A stretch of DNA of 64,000 nt from Vibrio syngnathi (GCF_002119525.1 NZ_CP017917.1:1488001-1552000), one strand, 5' to 3'. Shown: positions 16,643 through 26,424, counted from the first letter of the stretch. The notes: generated from the letters alone by a model not told the origin. Made by a program: numbers and translations.

Positions 16643-16658
16643 TGGCACAACTAGTGCA
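16643..16658 (+). promoter_or_regulatory. Sigma-54 (-24/-12) promoter of norVW
   Basis: TGGCACAACTAGTGCA has GG-N10-GC spacing, matching the RpoN consensus TGGCAC-N5-TTGCA at all but one core base. It lies 38 bp before norV and 55 bp after the last GT-N7-AC site. Confidence 0.88.
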
Positions 16659-16695
16659 ATGATGACCTTAGATATTTAAATAAGGTATTATCATT

Positions 16696-18201
16696 ATGAC
16701 TATTCACGTTAAATCAAATGTTCACTGGGTTGGCGTCCACGATTGGGAAACAGAACACTTCCATGGTAAGGAATACCACATGAACAAAGGTACCAGCTAT
16801 AACTCGTACCTGATTCGTGAAGAGAAAACGGTGCTTGTTGATACCGTTGATCATCGCTTTACTGAACAATTCCTTGCAAACCTTGAGATGGAAATCGACA
16901 TCAACGAGATCGACTACATCATTTGTCAGCATGCTGAAGAAGACCACTCAGGTGCCCTTTCAGCACTATTAGCCAAAATTCCAAACACACCCGTCTACTG
17001 CACAGAAGCTGGCGTTAACTCGATTGTTGGCCATCACCATCAGCCTGACTGGAACTTCCGAACCGTTAAAACAGGCGACACGCTCGATGTGGGTAACGGT
17101 AAGCAACTCATCTTTGTTGAGATGAAAATGCTGCACTGGCCAGACTCAATGGCAACATACCTCACAGGTGACGAGATCCTGTTCAGTAACGATGCGTTCG
17201 GTCAGCACTACTGTGATGAAAACCTATTTAACGATCAGCTAGACCAAGTAGAGCTGCACGACCAATGCCTGCGTTACTTCTCGAACATCCTGACGCCTTT
17301 CGCGCCTTTGGTGAAAGCGAAGATAGAAGAAGTGCTCAGCTTAGGCGTGCCAATCGATGTTATTGCTACTTCTCATGGCTGTATTTGGCGCGACAATGCG
17401 ACGCAAATCGTTGAGCAATACTACGAGTGGTCTAAAGCCTACAAAGAAGATCGTATCACCATTGTCTACGACACCATGTCGAACAACACTCGCATGATGG
17501 CTGACGCAATCGCAAAAGGTATCCGTAAAGGCAGCCCAGAAACGGCAATCAAGGTCTTCAACATTTCAAAGCACGACAAGAATGACATCCTTGCCAATAT
17601 CTTCCGTTCAAAAGGGGTTCTAGTCGGCTCATCGACCATGAACAATGTGATGATGCCACAAATCGCTGCACTACTAGAAGAGATCCACGGCCTGCGCTTT
17701 GCTGGTAAAAGAGCCGCAGCATTTGGCTCTTCAGGGTGGACTGGCGGCGCAGTAAAACGCATCGATGCTCGCTTACGTGAAGCCAACTTCGAAGTGAGCG
17801 CACCTCAGCATATTCACTGGAAACCAGATACAGACGCACTTCGCCAGTGTATTGATTACGGCATGACACTGGCCGAGGTTTGGCGTGTAGAAGCAGATGA
17901 AGTGAGCACACCGAAACAAGTATCACGTAATGTAACACCGCTTGAAGCCACACTAGCACCGGTAAACACCACAGCCGAGCTCAAAGACACAGCAGAGCTG
18001 AAGCCAGAAGAAGAGCAAGCTAAGCCAGTGCACAGTGCAGACTGCACTTGCTGGCGTTGCACAGTGTGTGAATGGGTGTACGACCCACAATTGGGCGAAC
18101 CCTACCAAGGCGTCGAACCTGGAACTCCTTGGGCGCAAGTACCTGATGATTTCCTTTGCCCTGAATGCCATTTAGGCAAAGAAGTGTTTGTGGAGAAGTA
18201 G
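16696..18201 (+). CDS. norV: Anaerobic nitric oxide reductase flavorubredoxin
   Basis: 501 aa. Domain order: metallo-beta-lactamase-like di-iron domain (about 1-250; His-Ala-Glu-Glu-Asp-His-Ser-Gly ligands near residue 80), flavodoxin-like FMN domain (about 253-395), a linker of about 50 residues, and C-terminal rubredoxin (about 448-501) with Cys-Xaa2-Cys at Cys-Thr-Val-Cys and Cys-Pro-Glu-Cys. It reduces NO to N2O under anoxia with electrons from NorW. It is slightly longer than the E. coli protein because of the linker. AAGGT lies upstream of the ATG. It is regulated by the sigma-54 promoter and NorR-type sites upstream. Confidence 0.97.
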   Translation: MTIHVKSNVHWVGVHDWETEHFHGKEYHMNKGTSYNSYLIREEKTVLVDTVDHRFTEQFLANLEMEIDINEIDYIICQHAEEDHSGALSALLAKIPNTPVYCTEAGVNSIVGHHHQPDWNFRTVKTGDTLDVGNGKQLIFVEMKMLHWPDSMATYLTGDEILFSNDAFGQHYCDENLFNDQLDQVELHDQCLRYFSNILTPFAPLVKAKIEEVLSLGVPIDVIATSHGCIWRDNATQIVEQYYEWSKAYKEDRITIVYDTMSNNTRMMADAIAKGIRKGSPETAIKVFNISKHDKNDILANIFRSKGVLVGSSTMNNVMMPQIAALLEEIHGLRFAGKRAAAFGSSGWTGGAVKRIDARLREANFEVSAPQHIHWKPDTDALRQCIDYGMTLAEVWRVEADEVSTPKQVSRNVTPLEATLAPVNTTAELKDTAELKPEEEQAKPVHSADCTCWRCTVCEWVYDPQLGEPYQGVEPGTPWAQVPDDFLCPECHLGKEVFVEK

Positions 18202-18202
18202 C

Positions 18203-19372
18203 ATGTCGAACATTGTTATTGTGGGTGGCGGTTTCGCTGCCCTACAAACCATCAAGATGGTACGTAAGCTTGACCAAAATATTGCGATTACTATGATCAC
18301 CGCCGATGCCGGGGTTGAGTACAGTAAGCCGAATCTTTCGCACGCGTTCAGTCAGGAACAAACGCCGGAAACACTGGCAGTACATAACGCTCAACAATTG
18401 GCAGAGCAGTACAACGTGGTCATCAAAACCAAAGCACTTGTGAGCGAGATAGATACTGAGCAGCAGTGTGTTTATGTTGATGGCCAAATCATCCACTATT
18501 CAAAGTTGGTATTAGCGACGGGCGCGACGCCTTTTATACCACCAGCGGAAGGGCTTAAACGCAGCGCAACCATTACGTTAAATAGTTTGGAAGAGTTCGA
18601 TAAACACAAAGCTCAGATCGATGGCGCTCAACGCATCACTGTGATAGGTGGAGGCTTGATTGGGGTCGAGCTCGCATTCGACCTTCAAACTGCGGGTAAA
18701 GATGTCACGATTATCGAACCCGCAAGTTATCTATTGAATAACCTAGTGCCACCTTTCGTGTCCCTAGAGTTAGAAAGAGAGTTAAGAAAAGCAGGCGTCA
18801 CCGTTGAAACTGATTCTGCGATTTGTCGAGCGACTTACCTCCACGATGGAGTCAGGCTACAAACTACCGCCTCTCGATTAATACGAGCAGATACCGTGAT
18901 TGCCGCAGCAGGATTAAGGCCAAATACGGCTTTAGCCACGCAAGCGGGATTAGAGGTCAACAGAGGCATTGTGGTTGATGACACCCTGAAAACCAGCTCC
19001 AACAATGTGTATGCGATTGGTGACTGCGCCGAAATAGAGGGGCGCATGATGGCTTATCTTCAGCCCGCCATTTTGTCTGCAAATGTGTTGGCTAAGCAGC
19101 TGACTTTAGATAAAGGAGAGATCAAAGTGGGCGAAGGAAAGCTCAACTTGCCTCACATCATCACTAAGGTGAAAACACCGAGCTACCCGATTCAACTCGC
19201 AGGGCGCGATATTCAAACCGCTCAAAGTTGGGAAACGCGATTCGACCCGAAAGGCATTATCGCTAAAGGCTTCAATGAAGATGATCAGTTGGTTGGATTC
19301 ATTGTCACGGGAGAACACACCAAAGCCGCGTTCCCTCTGCTTAAAGAACTACAAACCAGCTCACCGACATAA
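18203..19372 (+). CDS. norW: NADH:flavorubredoxin reductase
   Basis: 389 aa from the ATG at 18203, one base after the norV stop; a longer in-frame start at 18188 lies inside norV. Two Rossmann dinucleotide-binding motifs: FAD (Ile-Val-Gly-Gly-Gly-Phe-Ala-Ala, N-terminus) and NAD (Val-Ile-Gly-Gly-Gly-Leu-Ile-Gly, near residue 150), plus the second FAD motif Val-Tyr-Ala-Ile-Gly-Asp-Cys-Ala near 270. It passes electrons from NADH to the rubredoxin domain of NorV. Translationally coupled with norV. The regulator gene norR, commonly adjacent, is not next to this operon. Confidence 0.95.
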   Translation: MSNIVIVGGGFAALQTIKMVRKLDQNIAITMITADAGVEYSKPNLSHAFSQEQTPETLAVHNAQQLAEQYNVVIKTKALVSEIDTEQQCVYVDGQIIHYSKLVLATGATPFIPPAEGLKRSATITLNSLEEFDKHKAQIDGAQRITVIGGGLIGVELAFDLQTAGKDVTIIEPASYLLNNLVPPFVSLELERELRKAGVTVETDSAICRATYLHDGVRLQTTASRLIRADTVIAAAGLRPNTALATQAGLEVNRGIVVDDTLKTSSNNVYAIGDCAEIEGRMMAYLQPAILSANVLAKQLTLDKGEIKVGEGKLNLPHIITKVKTPSYPIQLAGRDIQTAQSWETRFDPKGIIAKGFNEDDQLVGFIVTGEHTKAAFPLLKELQTSSPT

Positions 19373-19407
19373 GATAAAATCTATAAGTTCGGTATACGTT
19401 AGACAAT

Positions 19408-19440
19408 AAAAAAGCCAGTCAACAGACTGGCTTTCTTGTA
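19408..19440. terminator. Terminator between norW and gltS
   Basis: AAAGCCAGTC / GACTGGCTTT 10-bp stem, 4-nt loop, T-rich on both sides; serves the two convergent genes. Confidence 0.85.
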
Positions 19441-19486
19441 TTCATCTTAGTGCAATGAGTTCATCACATTTATGCAAAGTCGAACA

Positions 19487-20713
19487 TTAACCGATAAACG
19501 AGATGTAACCTTGTAGGATAATCAAGTTCACGATATCAATGAAGAAGGCCCCCACGATTGGCACTACCATGAAAGCTTGTGGCGAAGGACCGAATCGGTT
19601 CACCAAAGAGCCCATATTCATTACCGCTGTTGGTGTTGCACCTAGGCCGAAACCACAGTGACCACCCGCCATAACCGCTGCGTCGTAGTTAGATCCCATT
19701 ACTTTAAAAGTCACAAAGTAAGAGAAGATTCCCAACACCACAGCCTGAACCGCAAGGATAGCCAAGAACGGAATCGCAAGATCGAAGATGTTCCAAAGCT
19801 TAAGGCTCATTAGCGCCATCGCTAAGAACAGTGACAATGACACCGTACCAAGAATATCGACCGTTTCGCTGTCCGTCTTGTGCAGCTTAGTCACTTCGAA
19901 CACGTTAGTGATGAACACACCGATAAACAACGCGTAAACGAAGTCAGGAATCATCAACCAAGAAATTTCAAAAGTCGCTACCCACTGCTCTAAATATTTC
20001 GCACCCGTAATACAGATAAGAAGAATGAACAATACTTCAATCACCTTCTTCGCCGTCACTTTGTCTTCTTCATACTCGTTGTAAGTAACAAGTTCAGGAA
20101 AACGTTCGTGGGTTTGCGTGCCCGTGCCGTACTCAGATTCAAGTTGATTTTTATCAATCAACTTTTGAGCGACTGGGCTACCGATAATACCACCGATAAT
20201 CAAACCAAAGGTCGCTGAAGCCATCGCGATTTCTAGCGTATTCGCAATGCCAAACGTGTCTGCAAAGGTTTGAGACCAAGCTGCACCCGTACCGTGACCA
20301 CCAGAAAGCGTGATAGAGCCAGCAATCAAACCCATTAAGGGTTCAAGGCCTAGAGCCGTCGCAAGTGTTACGCCCACACCGTTTTGAATAATGATGTAAA
20401 CCGAAGCCACCCCTAAAAATAGGAATACTTTGGCACCACCTTTCATCAGCTGTGTGTAGTTCGCCGCAAGGCCAACCGTTGCAAAGAACATCAACATGAA
20501 AGTGTTCTGCAAGGGCAAAGAAAATTCAAGATCAAGGCCGTTAAAGTGCAGGGCTGTAATAGCAAAAGCGACAATCAAGCCGCCGACAATGGGCTCTGGG
20601 ATATTGTACTTTTTGAGAACAGGAAGCTTTGCATTGACGAAATGACCTAGAAACAAAACACTAATCGCGATTAGGAAGGATTCTAGTGGTCCAATTGAAA
20701 TTAATTGATTCAT
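19487..20713 (-). CDS. gltS: Sodium/glutamate symporter GltS
   Basis: 408 aa from the ATG at 20713, with AGG upstream and the N-terminus Met-Asn-Gln-Leu-Ile-Ser typical of the family. A 49-residue upstream extension is not membrane-like and is rejected. It has about ten membrane helices in two inverted halves, each with a Gly-rich reentrant loop: Ser-Gly-Gly-His-Gly-Thr-Gly-Ala-Ala near residue 105 and Gly-Gly-His-Cys-Gly-Phe-Gly-Leu-Gly-Ala-Thr near 345. It imports glutamate with Na+ through the inner membrane. Confidence 0.95.
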   Translation of the reverse strand: MNQLISIGPLESFLIAISVLFLGHFVNAKLPVLKKYNIPEPIVGGLIVAFAITALHFNGLDLEFSLPLQNTFMLMFFATVGLAANYTQLMKGGAKVFLFLGVASVYIIIQNGVGVTLATALGLEPLMGLIAGSITLSGGHGTGAAWSQTFADTFGIANTLEIAMASATFGLIIGGIIGSPVAQKLIDKNQLESEYGTGTQTHERFPELVTYNEYEEDKVTAKKVIEVLFILLICITGAKYLEQWVATFEISWLMIPDFVYALFIGVFITNVFEVTKLHKTDSETVDILGTVSLSLFLAMALMSLKLWNIFDLAIPFLAILAVQAVVLGIFSYFVTFKVMGSNYDAAVMAGGHCGFGLGATPTAVMNMGSLVNRFGPSPQAFMVVPIVGAFFIDIVNLIILQGYISFIG

Positions 20714-20853
20714 ATAACCTCTATTTTTTACGTTCTCATCTTCCTTAACGAGTCTAGTTTTATCTGTAATTATCTGTGCTGCTCTACCTATATTTATACA
20801 AACTGGAGAGAAATTGTAGATTCGAAAAGCGAACACATTACTGCGTTCACTTG

Positions 20854-20871
20854 GTGCCATGTTAGTGGCAC
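20854..20871. other. Small dyad upstream of gltS
   Basis: GTGCCA-N6-TGGCAC, a perfect 6-bp inverted repeat about 140 bp before gltS. It could be an operator or a chance hairpin. Confidence 0.3.
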
Positions 20872-20983
20872 GTTAACTTTTACAGGAGATCAAAGGATTT
20901 GTGACAACAATCACCTCTAAAAAGTTGAAAACGGCGTGAGTATTCTTGCCGCTGACTCCGCTTTTTTAATACCTAAAAAAGCA

Positions 20984-21008
20984 AAAAGGAGCTATTGCTA
21001 GCTCCTCT
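20984..21008 (-). terminator. Intrinsic terminator of yibL
   Basis: AGGAGCTA / TAGCTCCT stem, 4-nt loop; on the minus strand it is followed by TTTTTGCTTTTTT. Confidence 0.85.
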
Positions 21009-21028
21009 TTCATCACCATCGCTGGTAA

Positions 21029-21385
21029 TTAGAATTTTTTCGGTGCGTAACCAGTCATAACCTCAATACGAAGCTCTTTACCGATCTTGGTCATTGGGTG
21101 AACAATCACGAGTCCTTTAACAGACTTCTTAAGTTTACCCATATCCGCTTGCTCAGCCTTAGTAATCTCACGCTTAAATGGCATATCAACCAGAGACTTA
21201 CGCTCTTGGTTTACATCAAAGCTTTCTTTATGTTTCAGCTGAGCGATTTTCTTGGTTAGCTTCTTAATCTCATCTTCAAATTGACGAACAACAGGACGAT
21301 CATTACGAGTTTTAGCAGCCGCTAACTTGTTGCGACACTTGTCTAGACGGTTGTTAATTTGTTGAAGTTCGTTTTTAACACTCAT
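21029..21385 (-). CDS. yibL: YibL family ribosome-associated protein
   Basis: 118 aa, close to E. coli YibL (120 aa). The N-terminal half is a Lys/Glu/Gln-rich helix (Leu-Gln-Gln-Ile-Asn-Asn-Arg-Leu-Asp-Lys-Cys) followed by Met-Pro-Phe-Lys-Arg-Glu-Ile-Thr-Lys-Ala-Glu-Gln-Ala-Asp-Met-Gly and a C-terminal Val-His-Pro-Met-Thr...Gly-Tyr-Ala-Pro. YibL cofractionates with ribosomes; its precise role is not established. Monocistronic with its own terminator. Confidence 0.9.
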   Translation of the reverse strand: MSVKNELQQINNRLDKCRNKLAAAKTRNDRPVVRQFEDEIKKLTKKIAQLKHKESFDVNQERKSLVDMPFKREITKAEQADMGKLKKSVKGLVIVHPMTKIGKELRIEVMTGYAPKKF

Positions 21386-21527
21386 AATAATTTCCTAAGA
21401 TTTAACAAGCCAATTCGGATTGGGGCGCGGAGTATAGCACAAGGGTTCACTTGAACCGAAATTTATCTTAAACATCGCTACCTAAACAAATCATTTAAGA
21501 CCAACACAATAGCTCCAAACACAGAAA

Positions 21528-21560
21528 CGCCCTTATTCTTTCGTGTAAACAATAAGGGCG
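21528..21560 (-). terminator. Terminator of the acyltransferase-SGNH gene
   Basis: CGCCCTTATT / AATAAGGGCG 10-bp stem with 13-nt loop just beyond the stop of the minus-strand gene. Confidence 0.7.
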
Positions 21561-21572
21561 AATGAGCATTTC

Positions 21573-23537
21573 CTACGGAGCTGATTGACCCCATATTTTT
21601 TCGCGAAATTGAGGAATAAGTTGGCTAGCACCAAATTCATTCAGGTGATCGTCATCAACGTATGTTGGGTGATTGTTGATATCCCCTTGGCACTGCTGAT
21701 CATCACAAAATATCGGTTCAGGGTCTATAAGAGTAACTCGACAGTTTTGGCTGATTTTTTCATAAGATTTCGTAATCAATGCGGTTCTTTGTCGGTACTC
21801 TTCAAGAGGAATAGAAACCGAAATATCAGATTGATTTAGAATCGAATACTTATACATAGTTTTAGGTACATCTTTCTTAAGCTCAGGGATTGGCTTGACC
21901 AAATAAACAGGGTTAGATTGACTAAGCTCGCACATGGTCTTTTCAAAACTGGATAAGATTGAGTTCAGGTACTCTTCAGATCTGGTCTGAAACCTTTTAT
22001 CCCCTGCGATTAAACTGATCTTTTCTTGCTCGTTTTGCCATCCATCTTCATTCGAACCATATAGATAGCCACCCATTCTGTTAATAACAACCACAGGAAC
22101 ATTAGGGTAGTTGGTTTTCGCTTTTATTAGCGATGCTGAGACAAAATCCCCACACTCTTCTGATAACTCACCACTTGAAAGCACTCTTTTGATACCTGAA
22201 ATCGTCGGACATGCGCTTCTCGTCCAGTCGATGACCGATGTATCGTTAGGTGCTGACGCTTCAACACTTCTCACTATCGATGCGCCATGACTATCGCCTA
22301 AAACAATAGCGGATACGGGTCCTGATCCATAGTGACACTCAGGAGATGCTCCAAATTCGACGTGGCACTCTCCGCTTCGTGGATTCCGTTCATAGACACT
22401 TTGTGCAATGACTAGCTGTGTTTTATCCAGGCGCCAAAGTAACCCTTCACTTTCATAAACAACCTGTCCGATCAGGGCAACAGGGATAGCAAGAACTACG
22501 GGATAATAAGCCACAAAAAAACTAGCGCCTTTACGTGCTTTTTTAGGTCGGTAACTTTCAATGAACTTAAAAGAAAGGATCCCCATCAATACCGATATCA
22601 TTACTCCAACTATATTGTGAGTAATAGTGTTGCTCGTAAGGTTCTTAATGAAAACATTAATAGGCCAATGCCAGAGATAAATTGAGTAGGAACACAACCC
22701 AACCCCTTGTATCAGTCGTGATTTATGAAAGGTAAAATTGAGGTCCAAATTCAAAAGCAGAATTATCGCGGTAGCAATGACCGGAATAAGCGTCACATGA
22801 CTCGGCCACAGTGTGCTGCTGTCTATCAAGACAGGTGAAATAAACAGTGAGGCAATAGCAACTAACAGCAATAACTGAACATTGGACTTTTTTAATTCAA
22901 TGGGCTCTCTTTTCAAAGCAACCACCGAACCTACGAGCAGTTCCCATGCGCGGGACGGTAATGTGTAATAAGAAGCCGAGCTCCCTAAATACGCATAGTT
23001 ATAAGCTAGACTTCCGATTAGAGTCGTTCCAATAGCAACGGCTGCACCTTTAGCTCCGAATAACTTGTAGGTCGCCATTAAAACAAGAGGATATAATACA
23101 TAGAATTGCCATTCTACGGATAAAGACCAAGTGTGAAGTAACCACTTGCTTTGCGCGGCCACATCAAAGTATCCCGACTCTTTTAAATAGGTATGGTTAG
23201 AAACAAACCCGACACTGGTGAGAATATGCTTACCTAATTTTCTTAACGCCCAAGGGTCTAGGTAAATAATGCCAACGAGTAACACAACAAGGCACATAAC
23301 CGCTAAGGCAGGAATAATGCGTTTTGCTCTCGCTAAATAAAAGTCCTTTAATGAGAAGGTATTAGTTTCCAAACTCGACATGATAATTTTTGTCATCAGG
23401 AAACCTGAAATGACAAAAAACACATCCACACCTAAAAAGCCGCCAATGATAAAACCCGGAAAAAAATGGAAAATGACGACGATTGAGACAGCTAATGCAC
23501 GTAATGCATTGATGTCATACCTGAAATTTTTATTCAT
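21573..23537 (-). CDS. Acyltransferase 3 - SGNH fusion (OafA-type O-acetyltransferase)
   Basis: 654 aa. Residues 1-370 form a ten-helix acyltransferase 3 domain, with Arg-Ala-Leu-Ala-Val at the start, Phe-Phe-Val-Ile-Ser-Gly-Phe-Leu and Ser-Leu-Ser-Val-Glu-Trp-Gln-Phe-Tyr. The periplasmic C-terminal SGNH hydrolase-like domain has block I Gly-Asp-Ser-His (about 415) and the catalytic Asp-Xaa-Xaa-His as Asp-Asp-His-Leu-Asn near 638. Such fusions move acetyl groups across the membrane onto O-antigen or other surface sugars. The start has only a weak RBS. Next to an O-antigen-ligase-like gene (78 bp), which supports a role in surface polysaccharide. Confidence 0.92.
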   Translation of the reverse strand: MNKNFRYDINALRALAVSIVVIFHFFPGFIIGGFLGVDVFFVISGFLMTKIIMSSLETNTFSLKDFYLARAKRIIPALAVMCLVVLLVGIIYLDPWALRKLGKHILTSVGFVSNHTYLKESGYFDVAAQSKWLLHTWSLSVEWQFYVLYPLVLMATYKLFGAKGAAVAIGTTLIGSLAYNYAYLGSSASYYTLPSRAWELLVGSVVALKREPIELKKSNVQLLLLVAIASLFISPVLIDSSTLWPSHVTLIPVIATAIILLLNLDLNFTFHKSRLIQGVGLCSYSIYLWHWPINVFIKNLTSNTITHNIVGVMISVLMGILSFKFIESYRPKKARKGASFFVAYYPVVLAIPVALIGQVVYESEGLLWRLDKTQLVIAQSVYERNPRSGECHVEFGASPECHYGSGPVSAIVLGDSHGASIVRSVEASAPNDTSVIDWTRSACPTISGIKRVLSSGELSEECGDFVSASLIKAKTNYPNVPVVVINRMGGYLYGSNEDGWQNEQEKISLIAGDKRFQTRSEEYLNSILSSFEKTMCELSQSNPVYLVKPIPELKKDVPKTMYKYSILNQSDISVSIPLEEYRQRTALITKSYEKISQNCRVTLIDPEPIFCDDQQCQGDINNHPTYVDDDHLNEFGASQLIPQFREKIWGQSAP

Positions 23538-23615
23538 TATTTGTTCGTTATAACCTTAAATCAATAAACGCACTAAAACTACCCACAATGAAATTAGCGT
23601 AATACGCTGGTTTCA

Positions 23616-24794
23616 TTACGCTTCTTTTCTCACTTGCAGTTTTAGTAGTACTCCAATAAACACAAAGTACATGACAGCTAAATCACCATTCCTGAAAGGT
23701 GAATCGAATAGACACATGAAAGAAAAATAAACGACCGGTAACAATACAATGGGCGATAGCTTGTAGCTTGAATTAAACAAAGGGTACATCAAGCTAAGCA
23801 TGAGAAGGGCAATGCCTACCAAGCCAGATGACGCTGCTTTATCAATATAATTGTTATGAAGATGCGCATTAACGATAAATCTCTTACCCGAATTTGTTGG
23901 CGTGAATGAGAGTTTATCTAATTGCGCTTCTTTATCACCTCCAATGCCGAGCAAGGGGCTATCCACAAAGAAATCGAACCCTGCTTGATACATTTGTAAT
24001 CTTAAGCCTATGGAAGTATCCATGTTGCCTTGTGATATCTCATGGTACTCATGCAAGCTATAGTCAATACGTTCACTTACCACGTCATATTTCGACATCA
24101 AAAACACAGAAAAAACGACCATGGCACTAATACCAAGCAGCGCCTTGTACTGACGATGCTGCATCATCATTTTGAATAGGACAACTAAACCAATAAAAAT
24201 AACGGCTAGTAGAGGCCCTCTTGACCCCACCAAAAACATTGATAGAAAGCCTATAAATGCCAAGATAGCAATTGCTTTGGGTTTTTTCCCTTCATACGAA
24301 ACACACCCAAGTGCGAGCAATAAAATGACAGAGAAGCCTTGAATTGAAGCTATAACAAGAGCATTAGACGGCAAGCTCCCCCGATCCCCAGAGAGAAAAA
24401 AGATATAGTAAGCAACAAGGACGGTTGTACTGACAACAGAAGTGAAACATAAGTTCTGTATACCTGATAACTTAACAAAGCCATTTCGATAAAAAAGGAA
24501 AAATACCAGAGCAATCAACGTTGCCCTCAATTCTTGACTACTGAAACCATGCAACTCGTAAGATATAGTGGAAAAAATAGAGAGCAAGAGCAGTATCCAC
24601 ACCCAGCCATCTTCAAACCAGTCATGCTTCTCCTTGTTTTTTCGGTACAAAAGAGCACAACAGGCCGCAATCAATAAAGTGATACCCGCAAGAGGCTTAC
24701 TCCCCTGACCTAACCACACCTGAACGGTAACAATCCAAAACAAAGGCAGTGTAATGAGTATCTTTTGAATTAAATTCGTGTTGATTCTAACCAT
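23616..24794 (-). CDS. O-antigen ligase/polymerase family membrane protein (Wzy_C)
   Basis: 392 aa, about eleven membrane helices and a large periplasmic loop near residues 240-320. Wzy_C signs: Val-Gly-Ser-Arg-Gly-Pro-Leu-Leu-Ala near 208 and Asn-Ala-His-Leu-His-Asn-Asn-Tyr-Ile near 308, the conserved His used by WaaL-type ligases. It joins or polymerises lipid-linked glycans at the periplasmic face; ligase or polymerase cannot be told from sequence alone. It precedes the acyltransferase-SGNH gene in a likely operon. There are no sugar transferases around it, so this is an isolated modification pair. Confidence 0.85.
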   Translation of the reverse strand: MVRINTNLIQKILITLPLFWIVTVQVWLGQGSKPLAGITLLIAACCALLYRKNKEKHDWFEDGWVWILLLLSIFSTISYELHGFSSQELRATLIALVFFLFYRNGFVKLSGIQNLCFTSVVSTTVLVAYYIFFLSGDRGSLPSNALVIASIQGFSVILLLALGCVSYEGKKPKAIAILAFIGFLSMFLVGSRGPLLAVIFIGLVVLFKMMMQHRQYKALLGISAMVVFSVFLMSKYDVVSERIDYSLHEYHEISQGNMDTSIGLRLQMYQAGFDFFVDSPLLGIGGDKEAQLDKLSFTPTNSGKRFIVNAHLHNNYIDKAASSGLVGIALLMLSLMYPLFNSSYKLSPIVLLPVVYFSFMCLFDSPFRNGDLAVMYFVFIGVLLKLQVRKEA

Positions 24795-25046
24795 AACTAA
24801 TCTAAAAATGCTGAGAAGAGTTGCACTCTAAAACAAACTTGCCACTGTCGCAAACGAACTGTCGTGACATACAGCGGAAAACAAAGAAACGCCCCCTCCC
24901 ATGAACCATTTATCCCACGGTTTATATCTCCTAACTAAGCCAATCAAGCGGCTTTAGCATTTACAAAAAGAGCCACACCGAATTGATCGAACACCACCGA
25001 CTCCGCGTATATGTTCTCAAATTACATTTGAACTAAGGAGTGCTAT

Positions 25047-25667
25047 GTGCCGAATTCAGCTGAGAAGATCACACGGATAGAAACCGAATCAGAATCACCC
25101 GTACAGACTTCTCAAGAGCTTGCGGTGTTTCCTCTCCCGTTATTCATTTTGCCAAGGGGCAGACAAAGACTGCGTATTTTCGAACCCAAGTATTTGAAAA
25201 TGGTCGCTCATGCTGCGCAAGGAGACGGCTTCATCATCGCGACTCAGGACGACACCAACTCCGAACGTCTGAGTTCTTGGGGGACAAAAGTGTCTATTGT
25301 CGATTTCAATATGTCCGATGATCAAATCTTGGAAATCGATGTTGAAGGCGAACAGTTGGTGCAGCTTCACTCGTCCTTCCGCGACACAGATGATTTAATA
25401 AAAAGTGATTTCCGCCCGTTGCCTCACTGGCCACAACACAGCTATAAGGTGCCGAACGTGGTGACTGCGTTTCTCGTCGAGTTGTTTAGAGAACACGATT
25501 CAATCAGAGCACTTTACCCCACTCCTGACTTTGAAAGCCCTCAATGGATCTGTGCTCGACTCCTCGAAATGATGCCTATCCCATTGGAAAAGAAAACCAA
25601 ATTCACAGAACCCGCTAGTTTTCCGTCTTTAGTTCCCTTTTTGAATCAAATCATTACAGGGCAATAA
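25047..25667 (+). CDS. LON substrate-binding domain protein
   Basis: 206 aa. The GTG start at 25047 has AAGGAG six bases upstream; an overlapping ATG (25045) is in another frame and soon stops. From residue 25 it matches the stand-alone LON N-terminal (ATP-dependent protease La substrate-binding) domain: Ala-Val-Phe-Pro-Leu-Pro-Leu-Phe-Ile-Leu-Pro-Arg-Gly, Leu-Arg-Ile-Phe-Glu-Pro-Lys-Tyr-Leu, and Trp-Gly-Thr-Lys-Val. No ATPase or protease part, as usual for this small family; role unknown. It lies just upstream of the ECF sigma operon, with a small ACTATA/TATAGT hairpin after it. Confidence 0.88.
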   Translation: MPNSAEKITRIETESESPVQTSQELAVFPLPLFILPRGRQRLRIFEPKYLKMVAHAAQGDGFIIATQDDTNSERLSSWGTKVSIVDFNMSDDQILEIDVEGEQLVQLHSSFRDTDDLIKSDFRPLPHWPQHSYKVPNVVTAFLVELFREHDSIRALYPTPDFESPQWICARLLEMMPIPLEKKTKFTEPASFPSLVPFLNQIITGQ

Positions 25668-25701
25668 GCACTTTATTCACTATAATTTTGTATAGTAGAA
25701 G

Positions 25702-25746
25702 TTAATTTAAATTAAAGTGATCCCTACTCTCACTCTCCACGTAGTG
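25702..25746 (+). promoter_or_regulatory. Candidate ECF (RpoE/ChrR-type) promoter with upstream palindrome
   Basis: TGATCC at 25718-25723, an 18-bp spacer, then TAGTG at 25742, close to the R. sphaeroides SigE consensus TGATCC-N18-TAAGA. Directly upstream is a 14-bp perfect palindrome TTAATTTAAATTAA (25702-25715), possibly an UP element or operator. The ECF sigma gene starts 31 bp downstream, in line with autoregulation. Confidence 0.6.
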
Positions 25747-25776
25747 TCTATCAAATTCGCATGATGGTTAATTACT

Positions 25777-26424
25777 ATGCAAGTGGAAAGCAGAAGAACA
25801 GGGAACGGCAAGGAGCATGTCATTATCCCCGACAACAAACTACCTACCGAAAGTAAGGTACCTACAGAGCTCTCAAGCTGGCTGATTTTGGTTGGTTCAG
25901 ACAGAGATAAGCAAGCATTTACGTGTTTGTTTAAATTCTTTGCTCCCAAAATCAAGCGTTTTGGCATCAGTAAGTTGGGCGGTGAAGCCGCTGCCAACGA
26001 GCTAGTCCAAGACACCATGACCAACGTTTGGAAGAAAGCGCATCTCTACAATGAAGAGAAAGGCGCAGCGACTACTTGGGTTTATACCGTGATGCGAAAT
26101 GCGGCCTTCGACATGTTACGAAAGGTGAAAGCAAAAGCAGAACAAACCATCGCTGACGACATTTGGCCAATAGATGCAATGGTCGCGGAATCTCAAAGCG
26201 ATGAATTACCGTTTGGTGATCATTTGATGAGCCGCCATGTAATGACTCAAATAGAGAAGTTGCCTTTGGCTCAGAAAACGATTGTTAAAGGTGTCTATTT
26301 CCAGGAGCTATCTCAAGAGCAACTCGCTCAACAACTTGGCGTCCCACTTGGAACCGTGAAATCACGTCTAAGACTCGCTTTAGCCAAACTTAAGGTTCAC
26401 ATGGGGGAACAAGATCATGATTAA
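25777..26424 (+). CDS. rpoE: ECF sigma factor, RpoE/ChrR-group (photo-oxidative stress)
   Basis: 215 aa. Sigma region 2 at about 50-115 (Glu-Leu-Val-Gln-Asp-Thr-Met...Trp-Val-Tyr-Thr-Val-Met-Arg-Asn) and region 4 at about 150-205 (Leu-Gly-Val-Pro-Leu-Gly-Thr-Val-Lys-Ser-Arg-Leu). An N-terminal extension of about 30 residues is polar and the RBS at this ATG is weak, so a later start is possible. It overlaps the ChrR-like anti-sigma gene by 8 bp. In R. sphaeroides and Photobacterium/Vibrio relatives this sigma responds to singlet oxygen and drives the downstream genes seen here, including photolyase and a CFA-like enzyme. The symbol is by group, not the envelope-stress RpoE. Confidence 0.9.
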   Translation: MQVESRRTGNGKEHVIIPDNKLPTESKVPTELSSWLILVGSDRDKQAFTCLFKFFAPKIKRFGISKLGGEAAANELVQDTMTNVWKKAHLYNEEKGAATTWVYTVMRNAAFDMLRKVKAKAEQTIADDIWPIDAMVAESQSDELPFGDHLMSRHVMTQIEKLPLAQKTIVKGVYFQELSQEQLAQQLGVPLGTVKSRLRLALAKLKVHMGEQDHD

